From: Tetrastigma voinierianum
Lineage: Eukaryota > Streptophyta > Magnoliopsida > Vitales > Vitaceae
Direction of reading: 5' to 3'
Assembly (NCBI GenBank): GCA_016808115.1
Contig: JAEQBH010009509.1
Span: 1 to 64,000, forward strand
DNA length: 64,000 nt
Shown piece by piece: positions 22,218-33,199 of this stretch. The notes under the pieces were generated by a model that was not told the DNA's origin, did no database searches, and saw only the letters and a list, made by a program, of their open reading frames with translations. The first letter of the stretch is position 1. Each line of letters begins with the position of its first letter. A program made the position numbers and the translations under genes.

Positions 22218-23936
22218 TGATTAGTACCGCAAAAGTGCTATTTTAAGTCCTATTTAAGATAAGTAAGTTTGAGTGCTTTTTGCGCATCAATCATATGGTG
22301 CGAATTGCCGATTAGACATGTGTAGGTCCGTTTAGTACTACTACCGATTTTGTTTCGAGGTTGTTTTTTTGTAGTTTTGTGTGTTTTGGGAACCTCCCAT
22401 CATTTCAAGTCAGCTTTGTATTGGTGTTGATTTATGCCAAGTTCAGATAATTTACTCCACATTTCCACTGCCGATTTAAGAAATGTCATAAATGGAGGTC
22501 GAATTGATGCAAGAAGCAAACCAGAGTTCAAGATTTTCGCTTATGTAGAGCAGCTAAAATTTTTCGCAAGGGATTGCGTAAAATTTCGCAACCATAGAGA
22601 AATTTTCGCAATCCCAAATGGGCCTTGCTATGGCCATTTCGCTATGCAGATAGTGAAAATTCCCTCTATCATAGCGAAAATCTCGCTATCATAGCTTAAA
22701 GCCATCGCGGCATAGCTTAAAAATCTGTAAATTCCTTCCCTATGCCCGTACCTCGCTATGATAGCAATTCTATCATTTGCTGTAATTTTCGCAACCATAG
22801 CGAAAATTCCTCGCAATCCTAGCAAAATTTCTCGCTATGGTTAGCGTTCTTGGCATATGATACGAAAATCTCTATCATAGCGAGTTATCGCGGCATAGCT
22901 TAAAATTCCAAATTCGCTATGCTCATAATTTTCGCTATGATAGCGAAATTCACTATGGAAATTGTTGCCCCTCTGATTTTGATCCAAACGACCCCGTTTT
23001 GTGTAATTCCCATTTTATCCCCAATGTAATCATATATTTTTGGTATTTTTGGTATTTCACATCTCTTGTATGGCTATATAAGCCACCTTATGACATTTTG
23101 TAACCCTAACTTTTCATTCACTATAAATGCACGCAGCTTCTCATTTTAGGTTATAGTTTTCTCTCTTCTCTCTCTTCTTTCTCTCATTTTCTTGGCTTCC
23201 AAACACCCCCTTTGAGGATGACAACTCAAAGGATGTTTGGCTAAGCCTCAAAACCTTGAAGAGGAGGGTTGCTAGGTTGGTTAATGGTGTTTGGCAGAAC
23301 TTATGTTCTAAATGAAGCAGGGTACTGCAATTTGTGTTTCAAACTTTCCAAACTAGGGTTTAATACTATTTAATGCATTCTCGGTCAATATACTTCTTGC
23401 ATAAGCCTGTGGTTCAAAGGTATCTGCAATGGTAGATACACCGACATCCATTAGATGTCATTTACGAGCAACTGAAAGTAGGTTAAATTCTTGGTTTTCT
23501 AAATCAGAGAACATTTTAATGTGTTTAGTAAATGGTAAGGTTCAACTAGAATATTTCTAAGGGCCATTTTTTAAAGCTAAACAAAGATCCTGGGCTTTGG
23601 CAATGACTATATGTCATTTTGCCCTAATGAGAGGAAAGAACCTCGAGGACACTTTGCAACCTCATTCATCAAGCTAGTGACCCAAGCTCTTCAAGGTCTC
23701 CTTTCACACCTTATTTTAAACTGCTTTCCGCAGAGCCTTAGTGACAACAACACCCACACTTTTCTATGCAAAACCTAAAATCCAAATGAAAGCCTCACCA
23801 TTTTGAATCATGATGCGAATCATTTGAGGGATGAAAACCCATCCCCGTGTTCGACCCTAGACCGCAATACTGCAGTAGGAGGAATATAGGATACAAATTT
23901 TACGATCCCGATCACCCCATCGCGGGCACCGAATCA
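22218..23936 (+). repeat. 3' LTR of N1
   Basis: It starts TGATTAGTACCGC with the hairpin at 22218-22293 and ends GGGCACCGAATCA. It is 1719 bp. The TTCGC array (about 22520-22950) is roughly twice as long as in the 5' LTR. TATA (GGCTATATAAGCC) is near 23071, the TC-rich leader near 23160-23195, and the conserved U5 block gatgaaaacccatccccgtg at 23831-23850. The right flank acatgtcatcgg continues chromovirus gag. Confidence 0.9.
22520..22950. repeat. Expanded TTCGC/GCGAA array in the N1 3' LTR
   Basis: About 430 bp is filled with gctatcatagcgaaaattc, ttcgcaaccatagcgaaaat and related units in both orientations, so the strand can fold on itself many times. Some units read agcttaaa in place of agcgaaa. 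Confidence 0.75.
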
Positions 23937-24780
23937 ACATGTCATCGGTCCACCGGGCGTACTCCCGTATCCGGGCTGGGCCCCGAAGCCGCTGCCCTGT
24001 CCTAAAAACCCTCATGGAACAGAAGTCCTTTACTTCTTTCCCGAGCTCGAAGAAGGCTGACCCTCCTTCCGCTTATCACCAGCACCTGTATCTCGAATGC
24101 TCCAGGCATCATCTATTTCTCTCTCTATGGCCAAAGCTATCCTGACCATAGAATCCATGTCTTGTAGGAGAAGTCCCACAATCTTGCCCTAGATGGACAA
24201 CTTCAAACCATCCTCAAACTTTCTCACCTTGGCCATGTATGAGGCCACATAATCATCCCCGAAATGTGCTAACTCTGTAAACTTAGCCACGTACTCGAGT
24301 ATTGTCATCATCCCCTGTTTCAATTCAAGGAACTCCTGGGCTTTTGCATGTCTAGAAAATGTCGGGAAAAACTTGCCCATGAAGAGCTCTCTAAACTCCT
24401 CCCACGCCATTGCCTCCAAATTTCGAGGTTTTAACCCGCCCACCATACCTGGGACTCACCCTCTAACTGAAATGTAGCTAGCCTGATATTTGTAATGTCT
24501 GAGGTAATCTCCATAGCCTCCAAAACTCTCTCAACCTGTCGGAACCAATGATCTACAACCATCGGGTCCCCTCCTCCCCTAAATGCTGGAGGATGATGTG
24601 CCATAAACCTCTGGAGGTTATTCGGTCCTCCCTGTCCCAACCGCATCACCAGGTAATGGCAATAAATAAGTGAAGACCCATGGCCTCCATAAAGGCCTAT
24701 TGATAAAAAATAGGTGGTGTGCCTCGTGGGCGACCCCTGCGTCCCATTCCTTGACTTGGCATCTACATATATCAAATAGC
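23937..24780 (-). pseudogene. Chromovirus T, piece c: Gag
   Basis: Two minus-strand pieces are open for 114 codons (24431-24775) and 85 codons (24189-24446). They carry PPAFRGGGDPMVVDHWFRQVERVLE, RLATFQLEGESQVWW, WEEFRELFMGKFFP, FLELKQGMMTILEYVAKFTELA and ARKFEDGLKLSI-type residues in the standard Tekay/Del Gag order. Further left, IVGLLLQDMDSMVRIALAIE and a KRKEGQPSSSSGKK linker lead to the N1 insertion point at 23936. Only one frameshift separates the two open pieces, so this is the best-preserved Gag in the window. Its nucleocapsid knuckle lies across N1, in piece b. Confidence 0.9.
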
Positions 24781-25048
24781 AATTTATTATTATTATTTTT
24801 TCCGAATCCCTAAGGTTTTAAATGCTCAACCTAGTGTTCAACATTTCCTATATACTATTCGCCAAGCATATAATTCACATAATACATAACACAATATCAT
24901 GCAGCAATTCATCAGGATGCACAATGGATGCATGATTCAAACCCGCGCCCATTAAGCCCTAGGTAATCGTGGTAAATCTAAACTTTCAAGTGATACTTAA
25001 TCGTTCTTGTTAGTATCAAATGTTCAACACCGTGCATTTATAAACCTA
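24781..25048 (-). other. Leader of chromovirus T
   Basis: This is AT-rich noncoding sequence between Gag and the PBS, with a short ttattattattattttt run at 24784. No other feature is seen. Confidence 0.55.
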
Positions 25049-25062
25049 GGCCTCGATACCAA
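25049..25062 (-). other. tRNA-iMet primer-binding site of chromovirus T
   Basis: The reverse complement is TTGGTATCGAGGCC, close to the standard TTGGTATCAGAGCC that pairs with the initiator tRNA-Met 3' end. It lies four bases from the LTR end, as expected for a chromovirus. Confidence 0.8.
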
Positions 25063-25087
25063 GCCGTGACACCCTAAATCCCGAGGT

Positions 25088-25091
<4 letters not shown>

Positions 25092-25129
<38 letters not shown>
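25092..25129. repeat. (TA)n microsatellite
   Basis: About 19 uninterrupted TA units lie inside the chromovirus LTR near its inner end. Confidence 0.95.
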
Positions 25130-25131
<2 letters not shown>

Positions 25132-25399
25132 CCACAGGTAACCTACAACAAGCTATATAATATCCTCATTAACGCATACTCACATGTCACTCAATTATCA
25201 AGAAATGACACATAACAGTACCTCTCATTCAAGACTCTAGTAATTAGTGCACTTATTTCAATGATCAACTTTTCAAAATCCACAGGCACCCAAATGTCAT
25301 CCACAGACATATGGTTAGATTTTAGACTCCATAGAGCTTTCCATAGAGTTCAAGAACTGCTGCGAAAATGGACCCTCGCACGAGAGTTATGGTCGTCCA

Positions 25400-26370
25400 A
25401 AGGCAATGCCGAGCTCATTCCCTATTAAGCTCCGCCAGAAGAGCCCACCTAAAAGAGCTCAGCTCGGCCTCACATAGCTCATCCTTGTTGAGGTTGGCTA
25501 CACACAACTCATCCCTACCAGCCTCGGCCATACATAGATCAATATCCCGCCGAAAGCTCTGGCCATACACGTACCTCATCCTTGCCGAGCTTACCACATA
25601 TGGCTCATCCCACTTGAGCCCCACAGAAGAGGTCGCCATCCCAAGAGAGCTTGGCCGAAGAGGTCGCCTCTACCCTTAAGAGGTCACCATTTCACACAAA
25701 TTTCATCCCTACCGAGGTTATTACACACACCATCCCTGCTTAGCTCGCCCATACACAGCTAATCCCTGCTGAGCTCGGCCAAAAGAGCTCAGCCACATAG
25801 CTCATCATCTCAGACCCTTCCGAGTAAAAACGCCATAACTTGGGCTGTAGAGGTCCAATTTGGGTGATTCGAAAGCCTAATGTCAAGTTCTTAGGTAGAG
25901 CTACAATTTTCTTCAGGAATACTAGTTCAAATTCTCACTTTTTCCTAACCGAAAATAAGCCTCAAGAACTAATCAACACATAGGGTCAAAACAGGGTACT
26001 ATTCCCACACAGCTCATCACTAGTGAGCTCGGACACACACAACTCATCCCACCCGAGCCCGCCAGCAGGCTCACCATCCCCAAGAGAGTCAGCTTAAGAG
26101 GTCAACTCGCCTAAGAGGTCAGCTTTGACTGCAGAGGGTCACATGTAAGAGCTCGGCTAATGCTGTGCCTCACCCTCTCTGATCGCTCCGACTAAAAGTT
26201 CCATATCTTAGGTTGTAGAGACCCGATTTGGGTGATTCAAAAGCCTAAATCAAGCTTACTGATGGGGATACAATATATCATAAGGTAATGGGGCCAAATT
26301 TCCTTTACTTCCCAACAAAAAATCATTCTTAAAGTTCGGCTAATACATAAGATCGAAATAGAGCAACTTC
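25400..26370. repeat. Degenerate tandem repeats in the chromovirus LTR
   Basis: A short unit of the type agctcatccctgccgagctcggcc is repeated with variation from about 25420 to 25810 and from 26010 to 26170. Each block is followed by the same phrase (gtagaggtccaatttgggtg near 25850; gtagagacccgatttgggtg near 26215, then gattc.aaagccta). The LTR therefore holds a large, diverged duplication with a spacing near 365 bp. Confidence 0.7.
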
Positions 26371-26869
26371 CTATGGTTCAGACGCAACCCAACATCCCCT
26401 CAAGGCAAGACACAACCCTTACCAAATTGTATTAAACATATAATCTGAGTTTAATTACAATTTATTTACATCACAAGTACAAAATTTTGACAATGGGTCA
26501 ATGAAACAAAAACCGGGGTTTTCTACCCGTAAATTTTACAAAATAACAATAATAAGCCATCTTAGATCTCTCCTCTCAACTAAGACCATGAAGTGCCTTC
26601 TGGTGTACTCCGGCATTCGAAAATATTTTTCCCACAACTAGCGAGCCACGCCATTGTGAGATAGTCTCCTACAAGGGCTACTCCCCACCAAAGTGCACAT
26701 GCAATGGCATAACTTATAAATCATTCACACACATTCATATAAAATATGCATATCTCTCTATATGAATGTTTATGTCATGCCCAGCCCTCACTGACTCTCT
26801 CATACCTGCAATTTTCCATGTATGAAAACTAGTTTCGAAACAAAAGCTTTATGTTTTTGAAACCCACTG

Positions 26870-27090
26870 AACAACCTCTGATTCAGACAACCCTCTGAAT
26901 ATTTTACCCACTTGGACAACCCTCCGAATAGTAAACCACTGGACAACCTCCGAGTATCGAACCACTGGACCATCTCCGAGAACCCCTTATTGGACAACCC
27001 TCCAATAGAGTTCATTGGACAATCCTCCGATATAATTTATTAGACAACCCTCCAAATCACTGTTATTGGACAACCCTCCGAATACCCATT
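26870..27090. repeat. GGACAACCCTCCGA minisatellite
   Basis: Eight or more copies of ttggacaaccctccgaata or close variants occur at spacings of roughly 22-35 bp. On the minus strand this gives the open frame with repeated GGLS-like residues at 26800-27015, which I treat as repeat-derived. Confidence 0.85.
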
Positions 27091-27624
27091 TTATTCATGC
27101 ACTCACACCCGATTCACGCGATGACCCCGTGCACATGCAATGATATTGTCACTGCATAATATCTCATGTTACATGCATAATAGAAACTACATGCAACACT
27201 CATAATACATGCTTCACACTACATCATGTTAATATATAACAAGCATGCATATATTAACATCATTTTTCTACTCCAATCTGCATGTTATTCAAACAAGCAA
27301 TAACACACAAAACTAGATTTCAACCCACTTAAACAGGATGCACGCACACAACCAAGATCATCCCCGCCGATCCCAAACTACAAGATAACACCGCCCAGAA
27401 CTAAAGTTCTCGAAAACTACTGCACCGAGAAATCGGTCCCAACCAACAACAATTTCTAATCGAAATTATTCTTAAACCAGCCCACCACGTTAACGCTTGG
27501 GCCATTTCATGGCTCTAAACAAAGACTAACTAGAGTAGGAGAACCCTACCTTCAAGTGATCCGCTCACTACCGCAACTCCTCTGCTTACAATCAAAGAAC
27601 TATCGGGTTCTCTTTCCTTTCCAT

Positions 27625-27705
27625 TGTCTTTCTCTTCTTCTTTCTTTTTTTTTTTTTCTTTTCTTTCTCCTCTTTTCTTTTCCCTTTTTCTCTCCTCTTC
27701 CACCG
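27625..27705. repeat. Poly-pyrimidine run
   Basis: An almost unbroken C/T tract (purines on the minus strand) lies in the chromovirus LTR. It produces a spurious Lys/Arg-rich frame on the minus strand. Confidence 0.85.
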
Positions 27706-28106
27706 AATAGCTGTTTTAGGTGGAGAATACTTACCTAGGTGTAGAACACCTCTTCCTTCTCTCCTCATGACACATAGCATTCCACATGTCATTCATGCCC
27801 ACTTTCCCACCACTATCCTCTCATGCAAGATAGAAGTGTGACACTTGGCTTCCACCCAAGTGCCAAGTGTCCTCTTCTCAGGTGCCACATGGCATGCATC
27901 TTCATGCCACGTGTCACCCTCTCATTCGTTCGTTTGTCTCGAAATACGTGTAATTTCGACCTTCTCTGAATTCGACGAAATTCGACTATGTACCTAGATT
28001 TCGTGTGACGAACTCAATGGTATGACCCGCGTCGTCATCCGAGATCTAGAGAAATTCCAAGGTTTGCAACCCGTGTCTATCATTTTACTTTATCCGGGGT
28101 CTCACA

Positions 28107-28930
28107 TATCGCCTTGCATAATTCATCAAAATTAAAATTTGCATATTTTACTAGCAGTCTACATAATGGTTTGGAGATTTTTTATAAGTCCTTTTTGAAT
28201 ATTCTATAAAAACAACCATGTCCCAGGAAACTTCTTATACCCTTGAATATTGTAGGTGGCAAGAGAGTTTTTATGATAGCAACTTTTGCTTGGTCTACTT
28301 CTAATCCAGTTGCAAAATTCTTGTTTCCCAAGACAATACCCTCAGTTACCATGAAATGACATTTTTCCCAATTTAAAGCTAGATTTTTGTCTTGACAACT
28401 CTAAAGTACTGTTTCTAAATTTTCCAAACAATTCTCAAAACTGGATCCATAAACTAAGAAGTCATCCATGAATATTTCCATAACCTCCTCCACCAAATCC
28501 GAAAACGTAGACATCATACATCTTTGAAAGGTGGCAAGAGCATTACATAATCCAAAAGGAGTCCTTCTAAAAGCAAAGGTTCCATAAGGACATGTAAATG
28601 TAGTTTTCTCCTGATCCTCCTAGTTTTAGCTAACTGTTATAAATCGTAATTATCCATCAAGAAAATGGTAAATGGAGTGCCCCCGCACCTCGTCTGAAGA
28701 CATTCGGGTCAATGAAAGGTAGAGGATAATGGTCCTTTTGGGTAGTAGTGTTTAGATTTCATAGTCTATACACACTTCCATCCCGTCACAATTCTGTAGG
28801 AATCAATTCATTATTCTCATTTTTATTATAAGAATCCACCCTTCTTAGGAACCACATGAACTAAAGCTCACCTAAGGGCTGCCTCGAGATTGCATATATG
28901 AGCCTACATTCAGCCATTTTAGTACTTCTT
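28107..28930 (-). pseudogene. Reverse transcriptase relic of C2
   Basis: The minus-strand translation gives TTFTCPYGTFAFRRTPFGLCNA (about 28610-28545), FMDDFLVYG with the catalytic Asp pair at 28472-28461, LALNWEKCHFMV (about 28375-28345), GIVLGNKNFATGLEVD and FLGHGCFYR, then SKPLCRLLVKYANFNFDELCKAI, ending where T's LTR begins. This is the Athila-type RT signature (FMDDF). Two stops and a frameshift disrupt it. RT would copy element RNA into DNA within the particle. The N-terminal fingers (28640-28920) are poorly kept. Confidence 0.85.
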
Positions 28931-29400
28931 TTCATTACCTCTTCCATCACTAGATTCGGCCTTCTTGCACATATGAAAATTACAATAATTTATCGGTTTA
29001 GAACTGATGGGAATTTTTATTTCTACAATCTCACACTCAGCATTAATAAGTTCTGACTGTTTCATAATGTGATTGAGATTGAAGTGCATTGCCTCATTTC
29101 CAATCCTGAGAGTCGGTTCTCCTTTCTTCACATGGATAAAAGTTGCTCCGTTGCTAAGAAAGGTCTTCCTAACAGCAATGGGACTTGTTTGTTTTCTTCT
29201 ATATCAATTAATATAAAGTCCTCTGGGAAAATGAACTTTCCCACTTTGATTAGCACATCTTCAAGAATGCCCTTAGGTTGGGCCAAGTTTATGTCTGCCA
29301 TCTACAAGGTCATGACTTTGGGAGTAAGCTCCCCCAAACTCAGTCTTTTAACCACAAATAAAGGCATCAAGTTAATGCCGTCTTAATCACATAAGACTTT
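28931..29400 (-). pseudogene. Protease relic of C2
   Basis: On the minus strand, from about 29340 leftward, motifs read ADINLAQPKGILEDVLIKVGKF, then FILIDIEENKQVPLLLGRPFLATE near 29200-29140. These are the C-terminal half of the Athila retropepsin domain, ending in the conserved LGRPFLAT. The DxG active-site turn would lie near 29400, where the frame is broken. Stop codons separate this region from RT. Confidence 0.75.
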
Positions 29401-30500
29401 TCCCATATCGAATTCTAAATTTTGCAAGGTATAAGACGCCGCTTGATCCCGATTTCTCTAGAAAAGGCTTCGAATAACTCCAGACTGGCAGTTGTCATGC
29501 TCACTACACCTTATTCAAACACCTCTTTCTTTCTCGCCAATATATCCTTCATGAATTTTGGATAGTGAGGCATATGAGTTAATGCCTTAGAAAAAGGGTT
29601 ATTGATCTCTATCTTTTTAAACATGTTCAAGAATTTAGAGAATTGCTCTTAAAGCTTTGCCTTTTGCAGCCTCAAAGGGAATGGAACTCGAGGATTGTAA
29701 GCTTTAACCTCTTCCTTCTTTAGGTTTCCTTTTCAATCAATTTGCCGTATTTGCTTTTCTACCTTCTTCAAGAATCTCCTAACTTTGCCGCCTAACTCTT
29801 CTCTAATTTTAGTATGTTTTCTTTCTCAGGCTTCCTTATTTTCATTTCTTCCTTTCTAGTTCTCTACCACTTCTCAAAGTTACCGCCATGCAATCCTTTC
29901 GATTCTTACTGTATCACTGGGAATGAATCCTTGGACCAATTCTACACATGTAATAGCCGCCCCACCCGAGTATCTAGATTCTTCAAAGGCGCTTATTGGC
30001 CTCAAACACACTTGTGTTTGCCTGAATGTCGTTTAGCTCAAGAAACTTTTGCTCATGTATGTTCAATGTTCTTACTTTCCTCATGAAATTAAGCATCTGG
30101 GTCCTTAAAAGAACTAGGAACTCCCTACTCCCTCGATTTTGTCCCGCTAGTTCCTTACGCTATTGTTGTTGTTGGAAACCTGGGTGAGGCATGACATCAC
30201 ATAGATTCTATCCGTGTCTCGACCTTGTCAGGTTACTCCTCCATATGAGAAGTTCTTATGGTTCTGAATGTTGGTGTGTAGTGAGTGGGTAAGTTGAGGT
30301 TGGGCTTAAAAGTGGAGCTCCTATTTGCATTTAGGTACTGTGCCTCCTCAACTTGATAGGAACCATCATGGGCTAGTCCCTCATCATCACTCTTTCTTTT
30401 CTCTCCTTCATCTACTCTTTTTTAAAGCCTACTCTTATGATAAAAAAACTTGTTAACAGACCATATTATATATACAAATTTATGACACTGCCATCAAATG
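29401..30500 (-). pseudogene. Gag relic of C2
   Basis: The minus strand shows HKNFSYGG near 30265-30240, the same motif as ENFSYGG in C1, with an FQQQQ-like glutamine stretch (ttgttgttgttgg, 30164) just beyond. The rest is heavily broken and shorter than a full Gag, so deletions are likely. The plus-strand frame at 29814-30086 (90 codons) is an unconserved shadow. Confidence 0.55.
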
Positions 30501-30504
30501 ACTA

Positions 30505-30690
30505 TTATCTAATCCCTAATAACGGCACCAAAACCTTGTTGACAAATATCCGAACATGGCTACCATAGACTAATCCAGAAATCCCTAAGAACAACGCCCA
30601 AAAACTTGTCAGAATTAACATCCCCGATACGGGTACCAAATGACTATTATCTATCCCCTAAGAATGGCGGTCAAAAAACTTGTTTGACTA
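30505..30690 (-). other. Multiplied primer-binding-site segment of C2
   Basis: Four related segments occur near 30514-30533, 30583-30604, 30619-30640 and 30652-30674. Each resembles atccc(c)gaacggcgcca, and most are followed by aaaacttgt. None is a perfect tRNA-Asp complement. C1 has two such segments. The outermost copy beside the LTR is presumably the original. Confidence 0.65.
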
Positions 30691-31900
30691 ATTTTTGTGT
30701 AGAATATGTGTTTGTCCTTTTTGTAAAATGGATTCGTTAAAAATTGTGTTTGGTCTGAATCACTGCAAGTGCATAGGTCGTACAAGTAATAAAAGTGGAT
30801 TTTTAAGTCCGTATTTCTGCTCACGAGACTGATGATAAATCAAAGACTAACTACCCTAACTTACTTAAGATCCTTACTATTTAAACTCCATCGTTAAAAT
30901 GATGAGAGACCTAATAAAATAATACGAAAGTAATTTCACTAACATACATAAAAATTAATAAGAGTGGATTTTTAGAGTTCACTGAAAGGAGACAACATTG
31001 GGGAAATAGACCGATGAATACCGCTGACTCCATGAGATCATTTTGAATCATAGCTAATTCATAAGTTGAAAAGCTTAATTTGTCAAATATGCATTGTGGT
31101 ATAGTTTGGATTTCTCCATTAATCATACCTTTCACTAATTAAGGATTCATGCTCATATAATCCTCATGGATCTAATCTTAGGACTGAAGAATTCTTGCCC
31201 CCATAGACAGGATATTGCAATCCTTCTCCAATTTAATTGGCACCTCATCCTTCAATTCTAATGAAATTCTCCATCTCCTTGATTAGATCTTTGCTAACAC
31301 GGGATGATAATCCTTTCATCAGAAAGAGGATAAACCTCTAAGCGATTAAACTGATACTTCATCAAACTATCCTCAAACCATGAGTAAGTTAGTGATCTCT
31401 CTGAGTAATCTTTTAGAGTTCATTAGTTCCAAAGCAAGATACAATACTTTGTTCGGGGTACATATACTAGTAATTTGGAATGATTAAGTTCAAAAATAAT
31501 ATCAATCAAAGAAATTCAAGAATTCTAACAAAGACGTTCTTCCACTTTGTGCAGAAAATTAACAACCACCATCAACTCATTCCCAGAGGGAGCTCAATCT
31601 TTCAAAATTGGTTCACATAAATTAGTGACTACTGATCAATAAAATTACTAAGATTGTAAGCAACCTGAATAAATGAACTCCTACAACCAAAAATCTCATT
31701 TAAAACAAAAATAATAGTAATAAAGAAAGTTTACATTGAATTCCAAATTAAGCCGTACATCGCTCATTACTCAATCAAGAAAATTAAATAGAAAACTAAC
31801 TAAAACTAAGCTGAAACTAAATCTAGAAAAAATAATATAAAGAGCCTTCAATTACCTAGAAGTCCCGGGATTTGCGTAAGGCGCAGTGCCCTAGATGCGT

Positions 31901-31910
31901 CTATTTATAA
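31901..31910 (-). promoter_or_regulatory. TATA box of the C2 LTR
   Basis: Minus-strand TTATAAATAG lies about 75 bp downstream, in element sense, of the palindrome array. This parallels C1. Confidence 0.5.
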
Positions 31911-31982
31911 AGCTTTAAATGATGGGCCGCACTTCAAAGCATAAATTGTGGATCCCAAAAATTATGGCCCAAAATGGTCGCC

Positions 31983-33194
31983 TTGTCACGACAAAGAAAG
32001 TTATGTTACGACATGGTTCTTATCTTTGTCGCTCCACTCTTGTCGTGGGCTTGGAAGTTTCCCAGCCAAGACGTAATTTCACAAGCATCTTCTTCTATTT
32101 TATCGTGACATAAGTTCACTTTGTCGTGACATAGTTCCCATTGGATGTTGTCTGCTTTATGTTGCAATATGGTCATCATTTGTCGCAATGTGGAATTTCC
32201 TCATTCAAACTTCTTTAACTTCATATGCTAGCCTCTCGCTATGCTATAACATTCTTCGTTGTTATTCTCAATTTATGTCGCGACATGCTTTTATTTGTCG
32301 CGACAATGTTTTTCCCAATAGCATGGATTTGTTGTCGCGATAGACTTTTTCTTTGTCGCGATAGTGTTGTGTTGCCTTATATTGTTGAGACTAAACTTTG
32401 TGTCGCGAAAGACTCTTTCTATGTTGCGACAAAGTCTTCTTTACTCCTTGTCGCTGGCTGAACTTTTTATTGCAACGTTGAATCCCTTGTCGGTACAAAC
32501 TTGCCTTTGCTCCTCCCACTTAGCTTCAATTTTCCGTCTTAACAAAAAACTTCTCTGTCGAGACAGAAATCTATGACTCTACAACTTTTATTGTCACGAC
32601 ATAATTTTCCTTTGTCACAACAGATGTCTCGCTCTTCGCCCATTATTACTGCCGGCAACTTCCATTTCTATGTCACAACAATCTTCTTGTCATTCTCCTC
32701 ACTTTCGGTCGCGACAATAGTTGTCTTTGTTGCAACAACATTCACATCAACCTTAAGTTTTCTCTATCACAACAGAGAAATTTTATACCACGACAAAGTC
32801 TGCATATTTTTCAATGCTGACTTTGAATGTTGTGTCGTGACATAGTCTTTTTCTATTTGAAATGTTTTTCGCAAATATAGAAAACTTCGCCGCAGTACAT
32901 CGTTTTTACATTGTTTCTACATTTTCTATCGTTTCCATGAAGTTGTCTTTTTATCACGACAAAGTTCATCTGATGACTTCGTTTCTTATATCATGACAGA
33001 ATTGTAAGATGTTGCGACAAGGTTCCAATGCCATTTGCTTGATCAATGTCGCGACAAAGTAAGGAATGTCATAACATTCTTCTTCATGAGCTGCTCCAGC
33101 TATGTCGCGATATAAATTGGTCAGTCTATCTCAAATTGTGCCGCGACAATCTTCATTTCTAGCTTACGCTCAGCTTGATCTTTGTTGCGACATA
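31983..33194. repeat. GTCGCGAC palindrome array, C2 U3
   Basis: More than 25 copies of tGTCGCGACa or decayed forms (GTCACGAC, GTCGTGAC, GTTGCGAC, GTCACAAC) occur over 1.2 kb, often in pairs about 20-40 bp apart. The changes are mainly C to T or G to A at CpG, the mark of methylated-cytosine loss. The intervening DNA is unique. Confidence 0.8.
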
Positions 33195-33199
33195 CTTTT

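Larger units (their letters stand above)
14369..23936 (+). mobile_element. N1: Athila-like element with gag-PR and an ATHILA ORF-1-like gene but no RT or integrase
   Basis: The element has 5' LTR 14369-15857, PBS at 15860, gag and protease (16180-18420), an AT-rich spacer and promoter-like module (18640-19020), a GC-rich ORF (19020-20950), 3' noncoding region, PPT and 3' LTR 22218-23936. No RT, RNase H or integrase motif occurs in any frame between protease and ORF. It inserted in the zinc-knuckle codons of chromovirus T; the flanks share only AAC, so the target duplication is imperfect. N2 has the same organisation. It is presumably mobilised in trans by elements like P1. Confidence 0.85.
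25067..28106 (-). repeat. 5' LTR of chromovirus T
   Basis: In element sense it starts TGTGAGACCCCGGATAAAG at 28106 and ends GGGTGTCA at 25067, a length of 3040 bp. It contains a TA microsatellite, two related blocks about 350 bp apart, a minisatellite at 26870-27090 and a poly-pyrimidine run at 27625-27705. The outer end cuts into the RT of C2, so T inserted into C2. No coding potential is seen; the open minus frame at 26800-27015 comes from the minisatellite. Confidence 0.85.

Noticed and set aside
26800..27015. 71-codon frame with repeated GGLS-like residues
   Set aside because: It is produced by the GGACAACCCTCCGA minisatellite inside the chromovirus LTR.
27592..27792. Lys/Arg-rich small protein
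   Set aside because: It is the minus-strand reading of a poly-pyrimidine tract in an LTR.
31983..33194. CRISPR-like repeat array
   Set aside because: The repeated word is only 8-10 bp, spacing is irregular, and the context is a plant LTR; no cas gene or leader.
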